The position numbers and the translations under genes were made by a program. From assembly GCF_000002995.4 (NCBI RefSeq), contig NW_025062479.1, positions 212,501 through 276,500 of the forward strand: DNA of 64,000 bases, in the 5' to 3' direction. The notes beneath the pieces were generated by a model. It saw nothing but the letters and a program-made list of their open reading frames with translations, did not search any database and had not been told where the DNA came from. This document shows, in pieces, positions 1 to 13,843 of the stretch (its first letter is position 1; each line of letters begins with the position of its first letter). This DNA is from Brugia malayi. Lineage: Eukaryota; Nematoda; Chromadorea; Rhabditida; Onchocercidae.

Positions 1-1363
1 TTTACTGTCAGTCTTTAATGATTATATAGAATATTTTCTTTTGTAAAGTACTATTTTCTCATCTTCATGTGATTTAAAGCTAACCTTGATGGTGATGATG
101 ATCGCAGAGGTGTCAGCATGCATTGAGAGATTCCCTTTTATTATCTCTATTCTAGCTTCTGTTTCACTGTTTTATTATCTATTCGTCTCATCTTTCTTTG
201 ATAAAATTCTTATATGGTTAAAATATTATAGCGCAAAACGAGTTAATTAATTATTAATCATCCTCAGTGTCATTTATATTCCTTAGTTTGTGCACCCCAT
301 CTATTTGTCGGGCGCATCTACTGTTGTCGATGTAGTTATTGCATCATGTGATACCAGTCTTACCTTGTCTGCTTCTTCGTCCTTTGTTAGTCGTGAATTG
401 AATAGTAATATTTAATGACAGCTTTGCTCTACTGGTACTGTATTTATGTTTTATATGGTTTATTAACTAATAGACTAAGCTAATGAGAAAAGTTTAAAAT
501 TCCTTGTTCGGTCTTTTTGAACAGTAATTTCGGTCTCGCTTCCTCTTCTCTTTTCTTTTTCTCCATGTGATTGGTTGATCTTTGAGCTCCACCTCTGCAA
601 AATTTCGTCAGGTCTCTCGATTTCCGTTTCCTAGCTCACATCTCTTGTCAAATATTTTTTTTTTTCACTGCGTTGCCACTTCTTCGCGTACACTTCGTAC
701 ATAGTTTTCATTCTCGCTTAACATCACTTTAAAACAATGCAGGTGATCTGTTATTTTATATTCGTTTTGAAAACATCTCAACAATCCAGAACTTCTCTAG
801 AGTTGAGTAACCAAACGTAATGCATCAGAATCGTATTTTGCTCAGTACTGACTGTTAGCTATTCAGTGGGCATTTGAAACATTGCATTGCTTATGTCTTA
901 TAAAATTCCTTTGCAAATGTTTCCTTGTTTTCCTCTACCAGGAAAGCAATTATACTCGGAGACTTTTATTTCACTCGTTTCTCATTTTTAAGATGTGAGA
1001 TATATCCATTTTGACAATTACTTAATTATTGATATTGAATTTAATATTAATCAATATTAATCAATGATATTGAATTCAATTACCTAATTATTGATATTAA
1101 TCAATGAGAGATATCGTTTGATCCTTATATTTGCAGGGGTACGAGTCGGAGAAACTCGACTGTAAAGAACGTACGTTACTTTACGTAGGAACTGCGTCTT
1201 TTAGGCGCGTCGCCTGTTTATTCGCGCATTTATTTTAAATAGCTGCTATCAGTGCCTTGTGGTGGTTGTTGTTCTGCTCTCCTCTTCTAATAATATCAGT
1301 GGTCGAATTCTTGCTTGAAAGAAAAATTGAATTCGTATTATTATTTTTCTGAGAAAGTGTGCA
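1..1363. other. non-coding region upstream of the phosphate transporter
   Basis: No open frame with family resemblance is visible here. The stretch is AT-rich. A good 3' splice acceptor (TTTGCAG, ending at 1136) is followed by a noticeably GC-richer segment to about 1230. This is best read as the start of a 5' UTR exon or a spliced-leader acceptor for the + strand transporter, and is inference from the motif only. Confidence 0.5.
1021..1110. repeat. AT-rich imperfect tandem repeat
   Basis: Units of the form TTATTGATATT / AATATTAATCAATGA recur several times in about 90 bases. They are imperfect, low-complexity direct repeats. No coding or transposon signal is attached. Confidence 0.7.
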
Positions 1364-4300
1364 ATGCGAGAAACATTAGAAGCGTTCCAAAATGAGATGT
1401 TCTGGACGATCATCGTTGGCTTTTTCATTGCTTCAATTCTTGCATTTGCTATTGGTGCCAATGATACAGCAAATTCTTTCGGGACGAGTGTTGGAAGCAA
1501 GGTATGTTGGACATTTATAAATGGATTAGTGATTCAGTGGTTTGATTTTAGTGTCCAAAAATAAAAAGATAAATAAATCTATACAAAAAGCGAAAGGTAG
1601 ATAATTCAGGAGAAGAAACATTGTATCCAGAATGGCTTGAAATTTCAGGTGCTCACTCTTCAGCAAGCTTACTTATTGGCCTCCATTTTCGAAACCCTTG
1701 GAGCAGCTTTGTTGGGATACCAAGTTACTGATACTATGCGAAAAGGCGTCATCGATTTGGCTGTTTACAATGGTAGTGAAAACGAACTTATGCTTGGCCA
1801 AATTTCCGTACTGTCAGGTAGAGATTTTATAGACTGTCGAGTTTTTGAAATTTGTAAATCCGACTTTTTGGCTCATTTATTTACCGCAAAGCTATGTCTA
1901 GACGTTGTTTAGTAACTTCGAAATATAATTTTGAAACACAATACTTTTAATAAATCTTTTTTGCGTAGACATACTTTTAAAATTCAAATTTACTCTTCCT
2001 TCCAAGCAATTCAAATTTGAAATTTGAGTTAAAGCACCAAAGGAATTTTTCAGGATGTGGTGCGTGGTTGCTTATAGCAACATTTTTGAAGCTACCAGTG
2101 TCAACGACCCATAGTATTGTCGGAGCGACTCTTGGTTATTCTTTGTTAGCCCGTGGTACGCAGGGAATACGATGGTGGCCAGTCATCCGCATATGTGAGT
2201 TACGCCACATCTGTGCCAAAGTAATTTCCAGTCTTTGGTTTTTTTCTTCATTATCCTCACAGTTGGTAACGTTTTTGCTTCGAAAATAAACTGGATTTAA
2301 AGTAGATTTTCATATCTCGAATTTATGAATACCGAACGAAATCGCATTGTGACCTATGTCTCGCTTACAAAATTGCAGTTGTAACATGTGTAACTAATTT
2401 GGAAAAATGTCTTTAAAATCCAAATTCATTAGTTTTAGGTTTGTTTGTGAACGATGAACATTTACAGAGTTATCTATTTCAGTTATCTCATGGTTTCTGT
2501 CACCGTTGCTTTCGGGCATCGTTTCAATTCTTTTTTATTCTTTCATTGACCATGCTGTGTTGCGACGTCGTCGTCCTCTGCACTGTGGTCTAATTCTTCT
2601 ACCTGTTTTGTATTTCATCTGCGTAGCTGTCAACGTTTTTGCCGTTATGTACAATGGTTCTGAATGTATGTTTTTAGGAAAGCATTTGATCACTAATAGC
2701 TTCAAAATTTTGTTTGTCATAACTTCTGCTCTTTGCTGCTTTTAAATTTTATTACAAATCTATAATACTTCTTTAATGCATTACAAACACTGACACAAGA
2801 ATTCTTGACACGAGTAGAGTTTTGTTAGTTAAAAGATTTTTCTCTCTCAAGGAACTTAAGCATATTGCATATTTCTTAAAAAAGTGAAACATCTGTAATA
2901 AAGTCGTTGTTTGCAGATATTGTATTGGATTGAAATTTAAGGCTTAGTGATAACTTTTGCAGTTTTGGGCTTCGACGAGATACCGGCGTGGGTTGTTCTG
3001 GTTATAACATTTAGTGTAGCAGCAGTTGTTGCATTGCTTGTGCATTTTATTATGGCGCCGCAGCTGAAAAAGCGCATTTTAGGTAAGGCGTTTTTAATGT
3101 AAAACATAGATCGATGTAATAGAATTAATTTTTGGATTTCATTATTTTTCCAACCATAGCATCTTGTTTCTCAAAAGTTGATGCTGCCATCTTTGGCATG
3201 CAAAAAAAAGATTTTTTTTTTGGAACATTTTTTCCATGGGTATTTTCCAGTTGTAAAATTAGTCATTGAATAAAGAGAATGTTTTGAATTCTTAGAGTTT
3301 TTATCAGATAATTCTTCGCTATTTTTACCCTGTTATTTTAGTCTCCAGCATTTGTAAATTTTTTTACATTAGTGTTACTTAGACAATGCACTAGTTAGTT
3401 TAATTCACATTCTGTTGTCTTGAAAATGCCAAATTTTGGAATGTGTGAATAATCATTCCAAAGTTGTTAAGTTAACAAGAATGAATTTTAATTTTAAAGT
3501 GTATTGGCGTGAACCGTAAGCTAGATTTCATAAGAGCGTTTCTCTTTATGGCGATATTAAAATTATGCAACTAGTAAAATTCTTATAAAAGAATTGAAAG
3601 CACTTCCGCAAGTATAGTGTTGCTTGGACGAAACATCACTGAAGGGATCAAGTGAAATGATTTGAATGTTTCCTTCTAGTTCGTTTCCTAACCCTGTTTT
3701 GAAATTTGGCAAAACACCAGTCAACTGTTAACCATACTTTTGTTAAAACAGTGTTTCAAAATATAGTGAATATTCATTTCAGAGAATATATAAAATATAT
3801 TTTTTAAAACTAGATTCAGAATTTTGTATGAGAGATTCTGCATGTTTGTTTGAAGCAAAAGTGAAGTAGGCAGATTGAGTTTCTGGCATAATAATCCGAA
3901 GTAAGAAATAGTAACTGGTAAAAATCTTGTTATTCTCATATTAATGCTTTTCTCTGCTGTAATACTCGTTATCAGCTAACATGTAAGTGCATTTAGTCAA
4001 GTATTTGCAGGCCAAGATTTTTAACATTTTATATGGGAATTAAAGTGATATAGAGATTTCGTATAAGGACCCCTACGTTTGAAATAGGTGTTAAAATTTT
4101 CAAAAACGGTAATGGACGCTGAATTCGAAGCATAGATTTTGTTCTTGCGCTGATTGATTTTTATTTTTTTAAAATATTTTTTGCGATTTCTTGAAGCATT
4201 TTGTTGTTAACAGAAGCTGCAGAAAGCTTACTAAACCGGCTCTGCTTGATTCGCTATTTCTGGGTTATCACTTCGGTTTCAATTTCTGTTTAGATGGAAC

Positions 4301-6133
4301 CTAATAAGCTTTAATGCAGGCTCTCTCTATAGTGGCTATAAAAAAATGGGCGATTCAGTCCAAGAACTAAGAATGAAAGAGAAGCACATAATGACGTCGA
4401 AAAACTAAAAAATATGATGTACATCTAAAATAAAAAAAGGGATCGATTTTTATCCATACCAGGCTTTATTTCAAAGTAGCTGTTTAGTTGGAAATGCTGC
4501 TGTTGTTCCAGATGCACGTTCACTGTTGCATTATGAAGACGGAAAGCATCTGACACTGGGACCAACTAGTAGCGGAGAACAACAGTTAGCTGAAATATCT
4601 GTTGATTTGTTAAACAACAATGATAGCAATACTAATATCACTATTATGGTAGAGGAGGAAAGTGGAGTGGTATCCAACAATCTTCAAACAAGTAACACCG
4701 ACGGACACCATGGTTTGGGCACAAATATGGTACGACCAACAAGAAGTATCGAAACCTTTTTTCGTTCTTCCAAACCGGAGGATCCGCAAGCATCTCAGTT
4801 GTTCAGTTTCCTTCAGGTGCTTACAGCTTGCTTCGCTGGTTTCGCTCACGGAGGCAACGATGTAAGGTGTGACCATTTCATTTAAAATTTTGTACAGTTC
4901 TTAAATTCGATGAAATCCATATCGGTATACAGCTTGTTAACTTTTAATAAATTTCTGTAATTTTTGATGCGTTCAACTGAGACGGATATGTATTAAATGG
5001 TTTTATTAGTAAAGTTCAGAAGTTCAGATTTTCTTCGAAATTTTGTTTATTATGCGTGATTTTACTTGTAGAAAGTCGAATTTTTAAACTTTTACCCCTC
5101 ATTTCAAAAATTGTTTAGCAACGCAATTGCTCCGCTGGTGTCACTGTATGCTATTTATAAGGAGAATTCAGTGATGCAACGATCTACAACACCTGTTTGG
5201 CTTTTGCTTTACGGTGCTTGTGGCATGTGTGTTGGTCTTTGGGTATTGGGGCATCGGGTTATCTATACGGTTGGTGAGAATCTCACCAAAATTACACCTC
5301 CAAGGTAGAACAAGAGGACTCTTTTATTGATTTAATATTGGCAATACCGTTCATTAATACCGCATTTCCTACAATTTTATGAAATTTAAATATCTCATTT
5401 CAACTTCATTATTTTAAAACAAACTTTAATATGGCATTTTAATTTCAGTGGTTTTGCAATCGAATTTGGTGCTGCTGTAACAGTGTTAGCTTCAAGCAAA
5501 TTTGGTCTTCCAGTAAGCTCCACACAATGCAAGGTTTCATTTATTGTGTTTTTTGTTGCAACTGTCCGTCTAACTGGAAAGTTTATTTTGCATATGTATC
5601 AGATTTAGTAGTGTTGTGGTGCTACTTCTTGAGATATGAAGCACATAAATCATTTTGGTAAGTCTTTATAATATTCAGGTTGGTAGTGTGGTAGCAGTTG
5701 GTGTGATACAGGCGAGCGGCTCTGTCAAGTGGTCTACTTTCCGGAATATATCGTTGTCTTGGCTTGTTACTTTACCTGTTACGGGTAGCAGTATTTTTTT
5801 ATCTATTTTTATTTCCTATATATTCAATTTTTCCTTTAAGTTCCAAAAAATAGCTGTGAATTTTAGTAGAGTTGCAGGAATAGTTAGGTCTAATTATTAA
5901 ATGAGTAACATCACTGATTATAGCACAACTGCAGGTCAAACACGGAAAGGCATTTGCATTCCGAAAGAGGCACATAGTATCATCTGGATAACAGTTTACT
6001 TCAGTTCTACGGCTTGTTAATGTTCCTTCTAAGGATATTTAAAAAGTTCATTCTTATTATGATTAGGATGTGGTCCGTTGCAGGTGTCCTCAGTGCACTG
6101 GTAATGTTGGTCGCGCGTTCGATCATTCTATGA
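1364..6133 (+). CDS. pitr-1: PiT-family (SLC20) sodium-phosphate cotransporter
   Basis: Exons read 1364-1501, 1649-1817, 2054-2194, 2483-2665, 2963-3082, 4512-4866, 5119-5304, 5449-5533, 5679-5784 and 6084-6133, giving 1533 nt and 510 aa. All introns are GT-AG. The protein imports inorganic phosphate with sodium across the plasma membrane. Both halves of the PiT inverted-topology repeat carry the family signature: [16 protein letters not shown] at about residues 31-46 and HGGNDVSNAIAPL near 363-375. The N-terminal block also has [14 protein letters not shown], mirrored in the C-terminal half by [18 protein letters not shown] hydrophilic cytosolic loop (about 251-345, rich in Ser, Asn and Glu) separates the halves, as in SLC20A1/2. 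The intron before that loop is 1.4 kb. The start is the first ATG of the frame, 10 residues before the first membrane segment. The symbol follows the C. elegans PiT family; which paralogue it matches cannot be told by eye. Confidence 0.93.
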
Positions 6134-6293
6134 TAACAATCAGTGTATTATAATTATTTGCTCATTCACCGGTTTTTGATTTGTGGATATTAGAATAGTT
6201 TTTGCTATTGTATGCAAATGAATATTTCTCATAAGCTCACCGCACTTTACTTTCACATAAAATTATTGTTCATTCACTTGTTACAGTTCTGTA

Positions 6294-6299
6294 AATAAA
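6294..6299 (+). promoter_or_regulatory. poly(A) signal of the phosphate transporter
   Basis: An AATAAA hexamer lies about 160 bases after the PiT stop codon, in AT-rich sequence on the same strand. It is the first canonical hexamer downstream of the stop that I noticed, so it is the likely 3' end signal. Confidence 0.55.
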
Positions 6300-9200
6300 G
6301 ATTTTATTAGGACAGCTGCACTAGCATTCCGCTGGGAAAATTAAACGAGAAATGATGACTTTATTTCTTGTTTAAGGGCAAGAATGCAGAAGAATTGAAA
6401 GAGAAATCGCATTGTATATGCCAGTAGTTATGTCAAATGTTCAAAACTTGAGGAAAGCCTCCTTCCCACAATATCTCTTACACTTGAACTAAATAAGAAC
6501 AGTGCAGTGGGAGATGATGATCTGGTTAACGAAGGTGAATCGAAGTTTCAAGATGAATGTGAAAAATGTAGAAATCTGCATGCCACAATTTCCGATATGG
6601 CTGGAAGGAAATGTATTTTAACTGGTCATTCCCGAACAATCTTAACTTGATGTATTGTCTCTCAGAGTCTCTCGACAATCTTGCTAGTGTGCTACGGAGT
6701 AGTATGATAAGGAGAGGTAGGAGGGAAAATTTACTACAATGAAAGGAGAATATTAGTTAGTTCCCTTTTTTGTTCTGTGTCAATGACTGAATTATGGACT
6801 CAGGTATATACATACATCAACAGTAATGCATCTTGATTATTCTTTGTTTTATATTTGTTACGTAGAGTGAATGAGATATAAAGAAAAGGGTAGGTAGAAA
6901 TCTTGTTGATTGTTAAATCAGCTCTATTTTCTGTATACTTATTTCAATTTTAGAGATCATGTTTCATGTAAAAAATGGTACCAAAATATTGCAGTATTGC
7001 ATTAGGTTGGATTAACATTTTAGTAATCTGATCATCGATCTTTGAACCAATTTCCTGGAAGCTTTCAACCCTAATTACATTGAATTATAGAAGGGAAAGG
7101 TTTCGTGTGACACTGTTTGTCGTGAAAGACGAAATATTTAAATTATTATATTCAAAACTAACAAATTCCTCTTATCTAATTCCTTTTCCTCACACAACAA
7201 AAACCCTTTGTTAGCAAAACCCTTTATTAGCAGTCTTTGTTTCACATCAGTTAAATATCCTCTGCCGGATATCTGGTCAGTTCAGTTCTGCATACAAACA
7301 ATCGTCCTCCATACGGTTGTTCTTTCTGCATTTTGGGGTGGTTTTGATATCATTTTAATGTTTTATAATTATATCCTTCGTTACGCATTGTTATAATATT
7401 GATTTGTCGGTTTAATTACCCAAGTTTGAGGTTTCACGACACTGTTGATGAACATCAAATTAGTATGCTACAATTGATTCATTGAATAAGACAGCAAATA
7501 TAATCGACTTCTTTTCTCAACTATTTTTACAAGAGTGAGCATATGTGTGCATACAATAATAACAATAGCTTAATTGGTCTGAACGATAACCGGAATTTTC
7601 AAATTTCTTCGTGTTATTTCGAATACAGACAAGTGATGTGTTGTGTTGTGTTATGTTGTGAGTCCGTCTTTCTCCGACTTCTCTCTTTTTCCCTCTCCTT
7701 ATGTTCCTCGATCGGAAACGGTAGGTAGTCGTGTTCTATCAGGAACTTAACATTACAGCATTTCACGTCCTCTTCTCCAACACCACTCTTCATATCGCGT
7801 ACACCTGTCGTCGTCATCTGAAGTTAGTTAGCTTATCGCCCCTCTTCATCTCAGCTGTCCTTCTTATCCGATCCTCCAATCCTCCTCCTCTTCCTTCCTT
7901 TATATTCCTTTCTATTTAATCTCGTCTCACTGCTCTGCTCCATTTCAAATCTGTCCTTTCTTCCTGTTATATGATGCACACAATAATGGTGTACTTAGTT
8001 ATCTTAATTCATTACTAATTTAGCAAATGAGTTGGCAGTACCACTATTCGACCTCATAAAGTTAATTAATAGAAAGTTCGGAAGAGAAATGAGCAGAATA
8101 AATCCATCCTCAAAGATTTAACTAAGTCCCGATGATTCTGTTCTTGTTAACTAGATAAGATGAACTGAAATTTTGCAGAACTGAGTTAATAATACTAAGA
8201 ATTTAGCTACACTGATAAATGCTGCTGTATTAGCGAATACAAAGAGTAAATTTTAGATGAAACACTCTGATGACTATCATATATGAAATGAAATGATGTG
8301 TTGTTTTCTTTCTGCTTCCTACAACCTTTTCTATTTTCGATATGTTTCAAAACTGAAGAAACTGGTTTCATTGTCAGAACGGGCAGATAAATTGCACCCC
8401 ATATTACATATTATGCCGTATCATACATAACCATCTGGGTGTGCCAAAAAAACTCACTGAAAGAAGAATACTCCAGTCGGAGTCTTTTTATACTTTCCGC
8501 CATGTTTGGATGACAATGATACTTGTACTGTTTGCGCTGGTTGTTTTGTTTTGAATACGTTACTGCATGCAACGTTGTGCACCATTAATTATTTCAATTT
8601 GAGCATTACAATCAGAACGTTGTAGAGAATGATCATATCCCTTCTATGTGACAAAATGTTGACTTGAGATCTTCTGAATGCGTTTTATTACGGATCGCAA
8701 CGCAACGCAACGCAGTGTGCAGCACGAAACGCTAACCTTGACGCTTTATGCACGCATGAGTGCAAGGAGTGGACCGAAATTGTTGTTGTTATATTGTTGA
8801 TGGATAGAAGGAAATTTTGTCCTTAGGTTTAAGTTTAAGAGGAGTGAAGGTACTATCCATCTACTATACTGATCGAGCATCCTGTTTTGCTTCTTTCGAA
8901 AAACTTGTTTCTAATCTAAAATGAAACCAATCTTCTGCAAAGACATTTCTTCATAGTGCTGTCCTTCACATAAAAATCTAAATGACCTTATTCTTCTCCC
9001 ATTTCAATTTACCACCTTTTCTCCTTTTGTTCTAATTAACCCCTCGATCACCTTCATTGCAATCTTTCGGTCAGTACTCGTTGTAAAAAAACCTATTTCA
9101 TGCTGACCTCTCGGCTTCCAATTCGTAGCCATCCATTATTCCATGCACTGCGGAATTTTTCTCGTCCTCTTGCCATCTGTTTTCCACGGCTTCCAATCTG

Positions 9201-9462
9201 TGCACCGGATTTCCTGATAGACACGAATGCTATTATCATTTCTCGGAAGAGATATCTCAGGCATCTAATAGCCAATGTTCTTCACTCATATCTTCTCCAA
9301 CTCCTCTTAACTCTTCATTTGGATACACTTAAAGTTTCACTATTTTTTTTACATCCAAAAGTTGTTACAAAGAGGATTATGAAACATTGTGTATAAGAAA
9401 TCTTTTCGAATTGCATGCGGTAAGATAAAAGAATTTGAAATAAAGTTAAAATCTATACATTC

Positions 9463-9464
9463 AG
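9463..9464 (+). promoter_or_regulatory. probable trans-splice acceptor of the ZIP13 gene
   Basis: The sequence ACATTCAG ends at 9464, five bases before the ATG at 9470. A TTCAG acceptor this close to the start codon, with no upstream coding exon, is the usual nematode spliced-leader arrangement. It decides the start at 9470 over any upstream in-frame codon. Confidence 0.6.
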
Positions 9465-9469
9465 TGGGT

Positions 9470-12400
9470 ATGGCAAGCCGATCAGTTTTACAACTACTAT
9501 TATCCATTGCTGTATTATTATGTGCCACAAGTGCTCAACAAATATTTCTCGAACAACGTAATCGATTTTTTCATTTTTTGATTAAATTTATGGCGTGTAG
9601 GGTTATATATATATATATCAATTACGCATATTAGGTATAATCGGATAAATCTTAGATTAAGAGAGTTACGTTTATTTGTAAATTTTACGTTCTATTGTTG
9701 TGCTAAACATTTTCTATTGATAGAGGTGGAAATGCTTTAAGCAGAAAAGATGTCTGTTTCTACCTCTTCTGTAATCTAGTAATCTGGGTTAATATAAAGC
9801 CGAAAAGATGTTCACTAATGAACGATTGATATGAGTGAAAAATGCACTCGTTAAAAAAAGAAAAAAAAAACTTTTATAAAATAAGTCTGGAATGAAATTT
9901 AAACGATTAACTCATAAAATTTCTTGTAATATTTATATTTGTATATTTCAGAGCTGGATCAGCTACCAGCGCCTGATATTGGCGGTAATGATGTATTGCC
10001 AAAAATGCATCCCACTACTCTCGAAAAAACTGGTGAAGACCTAAACACCCATGGTGAGATACCATCTGACACATTGGTTGACCCGGATGGCCGTATCGTT
10101 GCTTTTTCGAGACGATTGGAACAAAAGTAACACCTATTACTTTTAAGAATGACAGTACAAATTAATCGTTATTAAAAAGTGTTATTAGTTATTTCTTTAT
10201 TCAGCATTGACTGCTAATCACTAACAATACAAGTCAACATTGTAATCAATCTAAATTCAGCTTAGCATTGATTCTAGAGTGATAACTCACACTTGGGTAT
10301 GACAAAAATTTTCACTTTCAGTATTTTTTTATAATTAACTTTTTCTAACTAATTTGTAGACATGCAGAAGAATTGCAAGAAGAAAGGGAACTTCTGCAAC
10401 ATATAGCAAAAAAAAGTGGTAAGGAATTGATTTCATGGGATACTTGCCTGTGGACAGCACTTGGTTGCATTTGCATCATTGCATGCGGCGTTATTCCTGC
10501 ATTTATTTTACCACATGATTTCACTGAGTTTCTGCAATCAAACTGTAAGTTTTTTGTGGGTCAAAAGTATATTCTTCAGGATGTATCGAAAATGAAAACG
10601 AATTTTCTCTAGCCATGCAGTTCCTAATGCAACTTTCAAATCTATGAGTAATAAGAATTCCCTAAATTACTGAGCTAAAAATGATCTGTTGAATCATACT
10701 GAGAGTCAATAAGTATTTGTGCATGCTATTCTTGTGAGATTTCTGTTCTTCGCAATGTGTTATTTCAGATGGTCGCCGAAGCTTACATCTTCTACTGAGT
10801 TTCACTGTTGGAAGTTTGATTGGTGATGTCTTCCTGCATTTACTTCCAACTGTTTGGGCAGATGCTCAAGGTTGGTTTTTTTTTTCATTTGTGATTATTT
10901 AGTCTTAATAATACAGAGCAGTATATAAATAAGTAGCAATATAATTTTTATATTCTAGTGGATAGATTGATAGCAGGTGTCTGGACAACAGCGGGTGTTT
11001 TGTTTTGCTTTATACTGGAGAAGTTCTGTTCAACAAATGAATTTAGTCAACGTAGGGTGGGTTCTTTTAAAAATTTGAATTTGGCTAACAAGTTTATTTA
11101 AAGGAAATATTTTATCGATGAATGTAATAATTATGTAATCCCTTACAGAGAGGACTATCTTAATTTTCAATTTTTGTCTCCAAAAGCCGAGAACAGCATA
11201 AGATGATTTCTGTGTTAAAATCCAAATTAGATCGAAATTAAGGAACTTATCTCTTAAACTTCTGCAGATGTGCGCTGTTTTAAATCTTATCGCCAATTTT
11301 ATGGACAATTTCACTCATGGTTTAGCCGTTGGAGGTTCCTTTCTAATGGATACGAAGGTTGCCATTGAATTTCTCCGATTCATAACTTTCTTTTCCACAA
11401 GTTTGCAAAAATATATTTATGAAAGTTTTTTAATAAAAGATCCAAATTTATACCAACCATTTATAAAAGAGAAAAAAAAAGTTGATAGAATTGGCGAAGA
11501 CACAAAATTTGAGAGCCTGATTTAACCGACATATTTCGGGAATGTCATAATACTTACTAATATTTCTTGCTTATTACTGTTGCTATATTTTATTGCTTAT
11601 TTTATATTTATACTAATATAATATTTCATATTTCATATTAATATTAATTTTAATACTAATATAATATTTCATACTAACATTTATATTAATTTTATATTAA
11701 TCGAGTTGATTCCCGTGATGATTGAATTACTTTTCTATAAAGAGTTCATAATTGTAGTCAATTTAAGCTTAGTTATCTTAAACAAAATATTACTAATAGA
11801 GCTATAAAACTGAAACTCATTGTCTGCAGCTTGGCTTGTTGACAACATTCTCAATAGTTATCCACGAGCTACCCCATGAAATTAGCGACTTTGCCATCTT
11901 ACTTCGCGCAGATTTCAACAGATGGTCTGCCGTACGAGCTCAGGTTAGTCATTCGTTTAGATGTTTTGAAGATATCTTTGAGAAATATGAAATTCTTCAT
12001 GAAAACAATGTATGATAAAGACATGAAAAAAGCCGCTTTTAAAATTGTTAATCGGTTTCAAACAAAATTACGACTGGTCCTACAATTACAGTTGTTGACC
12101 GCAGTTGGTGGAGCTCTAGGAGCATACACAGCGTTATTCTTGCACACCGAATGCACAAAGAATGAAGCATCTCAGAACATTCTGCCATTTACGGCCGGTG
12201 GTTTTATCAATATTGCCCTCGCCCAAATACTGCCTGAACTAATGAAAGAGACCGATTCAAGGTATCAATTTATTACTACTATCGACCAGGGAACACTCTA
12301 CCTCCTGAATTAGCTGTTTTTTTTTTTTTTTTCGGATTATAGCTTTGATTGGATATAAATGTTAGCTCAGTAACCAGTTGAGATTCCAAAAGAACTAATA

Positions 12401-12600
12401 TTTTGAACAGTTAGCGACCTTCCGAACAGTTCTACTCAAAAAATTCGTTGAATATGTGTGAATTCCTGTAGGACATTGTTCTTCATCCATTCAACCAAGT
12501 AATCACTTGGTACAATTTCAGGCAAAATATTTTACAGTGGATATGTTTTTTGATTGGTATTATATTGATGGGTGTATTGAATCAATTTCACCTCGACTAG
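9470..12600 (+). CDS. SLC39A13: ZIP (SLC39) zinc transporter, ZIP13 type
   Basis: Exons read 9470-9557, 9952-10126, 10360-10544, 10769-10870, 10959-11056, 11268-11357, 11830-11943, 12092-12261 and 12522-12600 (1101 nt, 366 aa). The product should move zinc toward the cytosol. ZIP13 relatives act in Golgi, ER or vesicle membranes. A signal peptide is clear (about residues 1-22, ending LCATSA). Membrane segments follow, with the metal-site motif MDNFTHG at about 228-234 and HELPHE at about 258-263. The flanking SDFAILLRADFNRWSA and LLTAVGGALGAY strings match the ZIP13 branch rather than ZIP1-4 or ZIP7. The histidine-rich luminal stretch of ZIP7/LIV-1 members is missing. One oddity is HELPHEISD, where LIV-1 family members normally have Gly before the Asp. 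The last exon encodes the final membrane helix and a five-residue tail. C. elegans would call the equivalent zipt-13. Confidence 0.9.
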
Positions 12601-12808
12601 AATCATTCAAGGCCTTGGGCCTTAACGGCATAAATGTTTTAATATACGTTTTTGTGGTGAATGTTCTACTTGTAGGCAGTTCCACTAAAAAGTCTTAAAA
12701 GTCTACCCGGTAGTAAATAGGTGATTGTTGTTTCCTCCATCTAACACTGCATTAATTGCTTTGCATTTTATTATCTAATCGTACTTGTAATGATTGTTTT
12801 TCTAGTAT

Positions 12809-12814
12809 AATAAA
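12809..12814 (+). promoter_or_regulatory. poly(A) signal of the ZIP13 gene
   Basis: AATAAA lies about 210 bases downstream of the TAG stop at 12598-12600, on the sense strand. It is a plausible 3' end signal. Confidence 0.5.
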
Positions 12815-13843
12815 CTAATATCGCCCAGTTGCACTGACACGAGTTACATATAATTCAGTGTAAAACAAATCAAGATAAGATCAACCAGTAGACAGAGAAG
12901 TTATCAGGACTGTTAGGGGTTTGGAAGTGGATTTTTTTGCACATAATCGTAGCGTGAAGACGACAAAAAACGACTGAATTATTCAACTTCAAGCAATACC
13001 TTCCATCACTGATGGAGATCATAGTTTGCCAGACATCCGAAGGCATCGTATCACGCCTTATCCTCTGCTTAGTTAAGTAAGGGACAGGTCACCTTGAGAA
13101 TTCAAAGCATTGGGTGACACATTCGGGAATGCAACAAACAGACCCCACATATCTCGAATGCACTGTGGGACATCAGAACTACATTCCGTATGTCTAAAAT
13201 GAAACAGGTGGACCAGGATTTGCATTAAGCTCCGCATTAAAACAGGTCTCCAAGCCAGGTTAGAGGTAGGCGTGGTGAGATGGGAATACAAGGGGTGGAG
13301 AGGGGTGGGTAAGATCAGGGTGAGAAGAGATGGCTTTGTCATCTTATTCTGGTACTAAATAAGATGATGACAAACTGAAGTCACATATATTCGTATTTGC
13401 ATGTTAACGGAATGAAACTTGACGTCGATGACTTTCTGTTTGGTTGCAGGGATTAGTTTGGATATTGAAGAGAGCCACCATGTTGATAGATAGCTCGAGC
13501 TAAGGGTTTTTCTGGATTAAAGTGCATTAAGACGGACGTATGAGGATGTTAATAAAGATATGAAAAAGGAGTATTGCTTTTCATTGCACTTTCAGTACTA
13601 AACTGTCCTGGTTTAAAGGTAGAAGCTGTGGCCATCTGGTAGTGTGTTGACGTGCAGTTGCACGCACTGCATCGGCATTAAGAAAAGGTTCGCAGGCAGA
13701 ATTATTAACTGAACGAATATATCAGCACTCCCACGTATTTCTATTCTTAGATCAAGTTCATGAATTTTTATTGAATTGGTGACAAAACAGTGATACGATT
13801 TCCTAATAGCTAACCACTATGTCAAGTTTCCTGGATTTTTTGC

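Larger units (their letters stand above)
6134..9469. other. intergenic region, PiT to ZIP13
   Basis: No exon resembling a known family was found on either strand. Contents include a 17-base tandem duplication of a CCCTTTGTTAGCA-type unit at about 7198-7232. A markedly pyrimidine-rich + strand lies at about 7660-7960, and a short run of CGCAA units at 8697-8715. The open frames here are short, lack splice context and look like chance. Confidence 0.6.

Noticed and set aside
4462..4511. Earlier acceptor for PiT exon 6 (CATACCAG at about 4461)
   Set aside because: In the phase left by exon 5 it meets TAG after five codons. The acceptor at 4511 keeps the frame into the cytosolic loop.
13073..13342. 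89-codon open frame on the - strand as a gene
   Set aside because: No recognisable domain, no splice sites and no start context. Treated only as an unexplained block.
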